Source of the DNA: an uncultured Bacteroidota bacterium
GTDB lineage: Bacteria; Bacteroidota; Bacteroidia; Chitinophagales; Saprospiraceae
Reading direction: 5' to 3'
NCBI GenBank assembly: GCA_937952445.1
Contig: CALGAA010000072.1
Span: 1-10,663, forward strand
DNA length: 10,663 nt
Part shown: positions 6,179-10,663 of the stretch, one piece after another
How the letters are laid out: each line of letters opens with the position of its first letter
Numbering within the stretch: position 1 is the stretch's first letter
Translations under genes and position numbers: made by a program
The notes under the pieces: generated by a model
What the model saw: the letters and a program-made list of their open reading frames with translations, nothing else
What the model was told of the DNA's origin: nothing
The model's database searches: none

Positions 6179-7447
6179 ATGGTCAAATTAGCTGAATCGT
6201 TCTCGGAGTTTACTCAGGGAAAGAACATAGACAAGGTCAAAATGATCCGGATCCTCGAAGATGTGGTCAGGACATTGATCAAAAAGAAATACGGTTCTGA
6301 TGAAAACTTTGACATCATAGTCAACGCGGACAGAGGGGATCTCCAGATTTTCCGTGTGCGAAATATCGTCCCGGATGGGGAGGTGACAGATTCTCTGAAA
6401 GAAATATCGATTACCGAGGCGCAGGAATTTGACGAGGATTACGAAATCGATGAGGAGTGTTATGAACAGGTGTACCTGGAGGATTTTGGCCGTCGCGCCA
6501 TCATGGCTGCCCGGCAGACTCTGATATCCCGAATTATGGAGCTGGAGAAGGATAACATCTTCAAACAGTACAGCGAGCGGGTAGGTGATTTGGTCAACGG
6601 CGAAGTCAGTCAAATTCTCAAAAGAGAAGTGCTGATATTCGACGATAATACCGGCGTGGAACTTGTTCTGCCCAAAAGCGAAATGATCAAAGGGGATTTT
6701 TTCCGAAAAGGCGATATGGTCAAGGCCGTCATTAAAAAAGTCGATGTGCGGAACAATAACCCCGTCGTTATTGTTTCTCGTACTGATAATATGTTTTTGG
6801 CGCGCCTGATGGAGCAGGAAGTGCCCGAAATAGAGGATGGCATTATCAACATCAAACAAATCGAGCGGCTACCGGGCGAACGGGCCAAGGTAGCTGTAGA
6901 ATCTTATGATGACCGGATCGATCCGGTGGGAGCATGCGTGGGGATGAAAGGAGTGCGAATCCATGGTATCGTGCGTGAATTGCGCAATGAAAACATCGAC
7001 ATCGTCAACTATACCAACAACCTCAATCTGTTTATTCAGCGATCACTGACACCGGCTAAAATTTCCAATATCGAACTCGATTTAGAAAACCGGAGGGCTT
7101 CGGTCTTCTTACCACCCGACCAGGTGTCCTTGGCCATCGGACGGGGTGGCCACAACATCAAACTGGCTTCCAGGTTGACCAACCTCGAACTGGATGTATA
7201 CCGCGATGTCGAAGAATTTGAAATCGAGGACGATGTGGATCTGGATGAATTCTCCGATGAGATCGATAGCTGGGTAATCGATGAACTCAAAAACATCGGT
7301 TGCGATACGGCCAGAAGTGTCTTGAAATTGAGTTCCGCAGAATTGATGCGCCGTACGGATTTGGAACAGGAAACCGTGGATCATGTCCTGCGGGTGTTGA
7401 GTGCCGAATTCGATGAAGATTTTGAGGAGGTATTTGAAGAGGAATGA
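6179..7447 (+). CDS. nusA: Transcription termination/antitermination factor NusA
   Basis: NusA binds RNA polymerase near the RNA exit channel, promotes pausing and hairpin folding at intrinsic terminators, and takes part in antitermination. The 422 residues show the expected order. An N-terminal polymerase-binding domain (about 1-130) is followed by an S1 domain (about 135-205) and two KH RNA-binding domains. KH1 has DPVGACVGMKGVRI (248-261) and KH2 has VSLAIGRGGHNIKLA (316-330). After KH2 comes an acidic segment and one helical C-terminal module (about 355-410), then a tail made almost only of Asp, Glu and Phe. The two acidic repeats of E. coli NusA (495 residues) are not both present; shorter forms are normal outside proteobacteria. 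ATG 6179 lies five bases after the rimP stop, indicating coupled translation. If the leader hairpin is NusA-sensitive, the protein could regulate its own operon. Confidence 0.96.
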   Translation: MVKLAESFSEFTQGKNIDKVKMIRILEDVVRTLIKKKYGSDENFDIIVNADRGDLQIFRVRNIVPDGEVTDSLKEISITEAQEFDEDYEIDEECYEQVYLEDFGRRAIMAARQTLISRIMELEKDNIFKQYSERVGDLVNGEVSQILKREVLIFDDNTGVELVLPKSEMIKGDFFRKGDMVKAVIKKVDVRNNNPVVIVSRTDNMFLARLMEQEVPEIEDGIINIKQIERLPGERAKVAVESYDDRIDPVGACVGMKGVRIHGIVRELRNENIDIVNYTNNLNLFIQRSLTPAKISNIELDLENRRASVFLPPDQVSLAIGRGGHNIKLASRLTNLELDVYRDVEEFEIEDDVDLDEFSDEIDSWVIDELKNIGCDTARSVLKLSSAELMRRTDLEQETVDHVLRVLSAEFDEDFEEVFEEE

Positions 7448-7451
7448 TATA

Positions 7452-7467
7452 AAAAGTCCTCACTTTT
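7452..7467. repeat. Short dyad just upstream of the infB -7 box
   Basis: AAAAGT (7452-7457) and ACTTTT (7462-7467) form a perfect 6-bp dyad around CCTC in the nusA-infB gap. It sits in the spacer of the putative infB promoter. The stem is A/T-rich, so it is more plausible as a protein-binding site than a terminator. No binding factor is known to me. Confidence 0.3.
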
Positions 7468-7468
7468 G

Positions 7469-7477
7469 TAAATTTGC
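7469..7477 (+). promoter_or_regulatory. Putative internal -7 promoter element for infB
   Basis: TAAATTTGC is an exact match to the Bacteroidota -7 consensus TAnnTTTGC, 20 bases before the infB start codon. A transcript would begin near 7480, leaving a leader of about 15-17 bases. No TTTG or TTG is at the usual -33 spacing, so strength is uncertain. It would add infB expression on top of read-through from rimP-nusA. Confidence 0.5.
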
Positions 7478-7496
7478 AGAAAATATAAAAAACTGA

Positions 7497-10289
7497 ATGT
7501 CAAAAAGATTAGTAAAAATAGCTAAAGAGCTCAACGTTGGAACCGGTTCTATTGTCGATTTCCTTGCCTCCAAGGGACACGAGATCGATGATAAGCCTAC
7601 TGCCAAGGTTACCGACGAGATGTATAATCTTTTGGTTCAGGAATTTAGTAGCTCAATGGCAGTAAAAGAGCAAGCAAATAAGCTGGTGATCGGTACCACA
7701 CGTCAGACGGTACAAAAAGAAAAGGAGGAAGAAGTAAAGGACAAGAAATCACCATTTAAGGAGGAAATTCCCGCCGAAAAACCTGCAGCACCTGAGGCGA
7801 AAAAGAAAGAGGAAACTCCCCCTGTTGAAAAAGAGGAGCAGGAGGAACCGGCCAGGTCCGAACCCATTGGCGGATTGAAAGTGGTAGGTAAAATCGATTT
7901 GGAACCCAAGCCACGGAAAAAGGTCGAAACGCCTGCTGAACCGGAAAAGGAACCGGTCAAAGAAAAAGAACCGGAGGTCAGCAAGGAAGAAAAGGTTAAG
8001 GAAAAGGAAACAGAGCCTGTCAAAGAAAAACCAGTTGAAAAACCGGCTGCCAAAGAGGTGAAGCAAGAAGAAGAACCTGTCGAAGATACCGAACCCAAAG
8101 TGGTAGAGAAGGCCGAGGATGAAGTCATCAAAGCGGACGCCCCCAAATTGAAAGGGCTGAAGATCATGGGGAAGATTTCGACAGACCAGCTGCAGCGTAA
8201 GAAGAAAAAGAAAAAAGAGGCTCCACCTGCCCAGGAGAGTGAAGATGACACGACCACTAAACGCAAGCGGCGTCGTCGCAAAGTCGTCAAATCTACCGAT
8301 CGCAGAGGAGCAAAAGGTAAGCGAGCCGGACAAAAGGGAGGTAAAGGAAAAGAGGATATCCGCGAAGTCACCCAAAAGGAAATTGAGGATCAAATCAAAG
8401 CGACAATGGCGCGCCTCAATAAAGGGGGTAAGAGCAAACGCCAGAAAACCCGCCGGGATAAGCGGGAGACCATCCGTGAGAAAGAGGAATTGAGATTGAT
8501 GCAGGAGGAAGAACAGGCCCGGTTGGAAGTCACTGAATTTATTTCAGTGCAGGAATTGGCCAATATGATGGATGTTTCCGCCACCGATGTCATCATGACC
8601 TGTATGAATATGGGAGTGATCGTGTCGATTAACCAAAGGCTCGATGCTGAAATAATTGAACTCGTTGCGGAAGAATTTGGTCATGAAGTAGAGTTTGTTG
8701 ACGCGGAAGACAACATCGATATCGATGATGAATTTGAAGATGATCCGGAAGATCTGGAGCCACGGTCACCCATCGTTACCGTCATGGGACACGTGGATCA
8801 CGGTAAAACCTCCTTACTCGACTACATCCGTCAGGAAAAGGTAGCCGAAGGTGAGGCCGGGGGAATCACCCAGCATATCGGTGCGTACGAGGTGGAAGTA
8901 GGGAGCGATGATAAGAAAATCACTTTCCTCGATACACCCGGTCACGAGGCGTTTACCGCCATGCGGGCGCGGGGTGCGAAAGTAACCGACGTAGCTGTCG
9001 TCATTATCGCTGCCGATGATAACATCATGCCTCAAACCAAAGAAGCCATCTCGCATGCTCAGGCCGCAGGAGTACCTATCGTTTTTGCCATAAATAAAAT
9101 CGATAAACCAAGCGCAGATCCCGAGCGGATCAAGCAGGAATTGGCTGAACTCAACTTTTTGGTTGAAGACTGGGGCGGAAAATACCAATCCCAGGAAATT
9201 TCAGCTACCAAGGGAACCAACATCGACCTTCTGCTCGAAAAAATATTGCTTGAATCCGAATTGCTGGAATTGAAAGCCAATCCCAACAGACCGGCCTATG
9301 GGACGGTACTGGAGGCATCTTTGGACAAAGGACGAGGATACGTTTCCAAGGTATTGGTACAAAATGGTACGCTGGAAATCGGCGATCCCTTCGTAGCCGG
9401 TGAGCACAGTGGTAAGGTCAAAGCGATGTTCAACGAATATGGAAAACGAGTGGACTCCGCAGGACCATCCCAACCCGTCCTTGTTCTCGGGTTGAGTGGG
9501 GCACCGCAAGCCGGAGAAACCATTAAAGTTCTCGGTTCCGAGCAGGAAGCCAAACAATTGGCTAATAAACGGGCTCAGATTATCCGGGAACAAACCAATA
9601 GAGCTTCCAAGCGTATTAGTCTGGATGAAATTGGACGTCGATTGGCACTGGGCAACTTTAAAGAGTTGAACCTCATCGTCAAAGGGGACGTGGATGGTTC
9701 AGTGGAAGCCCTGTCCGATAGTCTGATCAAACTCAGTGTCGAATCCATTCAGGTCAATGTCATTCACAAAGGCGTGGGCCAAATCATCGAATCTGACGTA
9801 TTGCTCGCTACCGCTTCCGATGCCATTATCATAGGCTTCCAGGTCAGACCTTCTCTCGGCGCTCGAAAACTCGCTGAGGCAGAAGGGGTCGAAATCAAAA
9901 CCTATTCCATTATTTACAATGCCATCGAAGAAGTTAAAATGGCCATGGAGGGTATGCTCGAACCGACCAAAGAAGAAAAAATTACCGCCCAGCTTGAAGT
10001 GCGCAGTACTTTCAAAGTTTCCAAAGTGGGAACCGTGGCCGGTTGCTTTGTGCAGGAAGGTACAGTCAATCGAAATAATTTTGTCCGCATCATTCGGGAT
10101 GGTATCGTAATCTATCCTTCCAAGGAAGGCCAGGTAGCAGAAATCGACTCGCTCAAACGGTTCAAAGATGATGTCCGGGAAGTGAAAAGTGGATTTGAAT
10201 GCGGTGTGACCATTAAAAATTTCAACGACATCAAAGAAGGCGATACGATCGAAGCTTACGAAGTAGTCGAAGTCAAACAAACCCTTTAA
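7497..10289 (+). CDS. infB: Translation initiation factor IF-2
   Basis: IF2 is the GTPase that places formyl-Met-tRNA on the 30S subunit and drives 50S joining. The 930 residues fit the family. An N-terminal IF2_N fold (about 1-55, starting SKRLVKIAKELNV) precedes a disordered linker of Lys, Glu, Pro and Arg (about 75-340). The linker has two related short motifs, GGLKVVGKID (125-134) and LKGLKIMGKI (218-227), and poly-Lys runs. A second IF2_N-like segment spans about 345-400. The G domain is complete: G1 GHVDHGKT (431-438), G2 around GGITQHIG, G3 DTPGHE (479-484), G4 NKID (533-536), G5 SATKG (569-573). Domains II, III and the C-terminal tRNA-binding domain follow to the end (VSKVGTVAGCFVQ). 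ATG 7497 is chosen because it starts the N-terminal fold exactly. It is the third gene of the operon and possibly also has its own promoter at 7469-7477. Confidence 0.97.
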   Translation: MSKRLVKIAKELNVGTGSIVDFLASKGHEIDDKPTAKVTDEMYNLLVQEFSSSMAVKEQANKLVIGTTRQTVQKEKEEEVKDKKSPFKEEIPAEKPAAPEAKKKEETPPVEKEEQEEPARSEPIGGLKVVGKIDLEPKPRKKVETPAEPEKEPVKEKEPEVSKEEKVKEKETEPVKEKPVEKPAAKEVKQEEEPVEDTEPKVVEKAEDEVIKADAPKLKGLKIMGKISTDQLQRKKKKKKEAPPAQESEDDTTTKRKRRRRKVVKSTDRRGAKGKRAGQKGGKGKEDIREVTQKEIEDQIKATMARLNKGGKSKRQKTRRDKRETIREKEELRLMQEEEQARLEVTEFISVQELANMMDVSATDVIMTCMNMGVIVSINQRLDAEIIELVAEEFGHEVEFVDAEDNIDIDDEFEDDPEDLEPRSPIVTVMGHVDHGKTSLLDYIRQEKVAEGEAGGITQHIGAYEVEVGSDDKKITFLDTPGHEAFTAMRARGAKVTDVAVVIIAADDNIMPQTKEAISHAQAAGVPIVFAINKIDKPSADPERIKQELAELNFLVEDWGGKYQSQEISATKGTNIDLLLEKILLESELLELKANPNRPAYGTVLEASLDKGRGYVSKVLVQNGTLEIGDPFVAGEHSGKVKAMFNEYGKRVDSAGPSQPVLVLGLSGAPQAGETIKVLGSEQEAKQLANKRAQIIREQTNRASKRISLDEIGRRLALGNFKELNLIVKGDVDGSVEALSDSLIKLSVESIQVNVIHKGVGQIIESDVLLATASDAIIIGFQVRPSLGARKLAEAEGVEIKTYSIIYNAIEEVKMAMEGMLEPTKEEKITAQLEVRSTFKVSKVGTVAGCFVQEGTVNRNNFVRIIRDGIVIYPSKEGQVAEIDSLKRFKDDVREVKSGFECGVTIKNFNDIKEGDTIEAYEVVEVKQTL
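8531..8549 (+). repeat. Perfect hairpin inside infB at a domain border
   Basis: CACTGAA (8531-8537) and TTCAGTG (8543-8549) form a 7-bp stem with a 5-base loop. It lies where the Lys/Glu-rich linker gives way to the second folded segment of IF2. It may be chance or may affect local mRNA structure; it does not disturb the reading frame. Confidence 0.3.
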
Positions 10290-10299
10290 TTCCGTTGCT

Positions 10300-10663
10300 A
10301 TTTTAGATCATCGTTTACAGTCCTTCCTGGATCACACGGCCGAACGATATGAGAAGCCATCTTTCATCGAAAATGATCCTATATCGGTCCCTCATAGGTT
10401 TGCGGATCGGGTGGATAAGGAGATTGCAGGCTTTTTTGCTGCCGTTTTTTCGTGGGGCCTTCGCAAAACCATTATCAATAAGTCTTTGGAATTGATGGCG
10501 TTGATGGATTTTGCGCCGCATGATTTTATTCTCCATCACACGGATCAGGATCTCCAGGCACTGGAAAAATTTAAACATCGGACTTTTCAGCCGCCGGATA
10601 CGCTGTATTTCGTTCACTTTCTTCACGAATACTACCATTCCAATGAGACTCTTGAGAACGCAT
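10300..10663 (+). CDS. TIGR02757 family (DUF2400) protein, 3' end beyond window
   Basis: After the infB stop a new frame encodes a protein whose visible part has the hallmarks of the TIGR02757/DUF2400 family, common in Bacteroidota and of unknown biochemical function. Segments include ERYEKPSFIENDPISVPHRF, then KEIAGFFAAVFSWGLRKTII, then FKHRTFQPPDTLYFVHFL. The gene runs off the window after about 121 codons; family members are usually about twice that length. The start is unusual. The frame is open back to a TAG at 10264-10266, yet it contains no ATG, GTG or TTG before the conserved region. I give ATT at 10300 as the most likely start, because it adds about the number of residues expected before the conserved LDHTAERYE; CTG at 10327 is the alternative. 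It follows infB by about ten bases and may be part of the same operon. The family call is firm; the start is not. Confidence 0.8.
   Translation, partial: MLDHRLQSFLDHTAERYEKPSFIENDPISVPHRFADRVDKEIAGFFAAVFSWGLRKTIINKSLELMALMDFAPHDFILHHTDQDLQALEKFKHRTFQPPDTLYFVHFLHEYYHSNETLENA

Noticed and set aside
6188..6859. Minus-strand open frame of 223 codons opposite nusA
   Set aside because: It is a shadow of nusA coding sequence, with no recognisable motif and no promoter.
7703..8393. Long minus-strand open frames opposite infB (over 210 codons)
   Set aside because: They mirror the Lys/Glu codon repeats of the IF2 linker, which read as Phe/Leu/Ser on the other strand; no independent gene features.

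Overview
The window looks like ordinary chromosomal DNA from a member of the Bacteroidota. Evidence for this includes three exact matches to the Bacteroidota -7 promoter element TAnnTTTGC in front of genes. Further support is the lack of strong Shine-Dalgarno sequences, a short NusA without the two C-terminal repeats found in E. coli, an IF2 with a long Lys/Glu-rich linker, and a TIGR02757-family gene. The protein style suggests Saprospiria-like bacteria, but that is an inference. I see no CRISPR array, transposase, prophage gene, rRNA or tRNA.

Layout. Bases 1-275 hold no gene I can support but contain a strong imperfect hairpin. Bases 276-1843 (+) are a two-gene unit with a 4-base overlap: a small three-helix membrane protein of unknown function and a membrane-bound family 2 glycosyltransferase. 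Bases 2155-3816 (-) encode asparagine synthetase B, convergent with the glycosyltransferase, with its own promoter at 3841-3849. Bases 4193-4660 (+) encode methylglyoxal synthase. Bases 4799-5620 (-) encode a trimeric-type purine nucleoside phosphorylase. From 5627 to 10289 (+) runs the conserved translation/transcription operon rimP-nusA-infB (ribosome maturation factor, transcription elongation/termination factor, initiation factor 2). Immediately after infB a TIGR02757-family gene begins and runs off the right edge.

How the genes work together. RimP, NusA and IF2 form the classic operon linking 30S maturation, transcription and translation initiation. It has a near-consensus promoter (TTTG, 20 bases, TACTTTTGC). 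Its leader of about 50 bases contains an intrinsic-terminator-like hairpin with a T tract ending just before the rimP start codon. This could let NusA control its own operon by attenuation, and it is the most interesting regulatory feature here. A second -7 box lies just upstream of infB and may give it extra transcription. The other genes (asnB, mgsA, the purine phosphorylase) are separate metabolic housekeeping units on alternating strands.

No clearly new multi-gene system is visible. The points most worth checking are the leader attenuator, the apparent absence of a canonical start codon for the TIGR02757 gene, and the hairpin with alternative pairing upstream of the membrane protein/glycosyltransferase pair.
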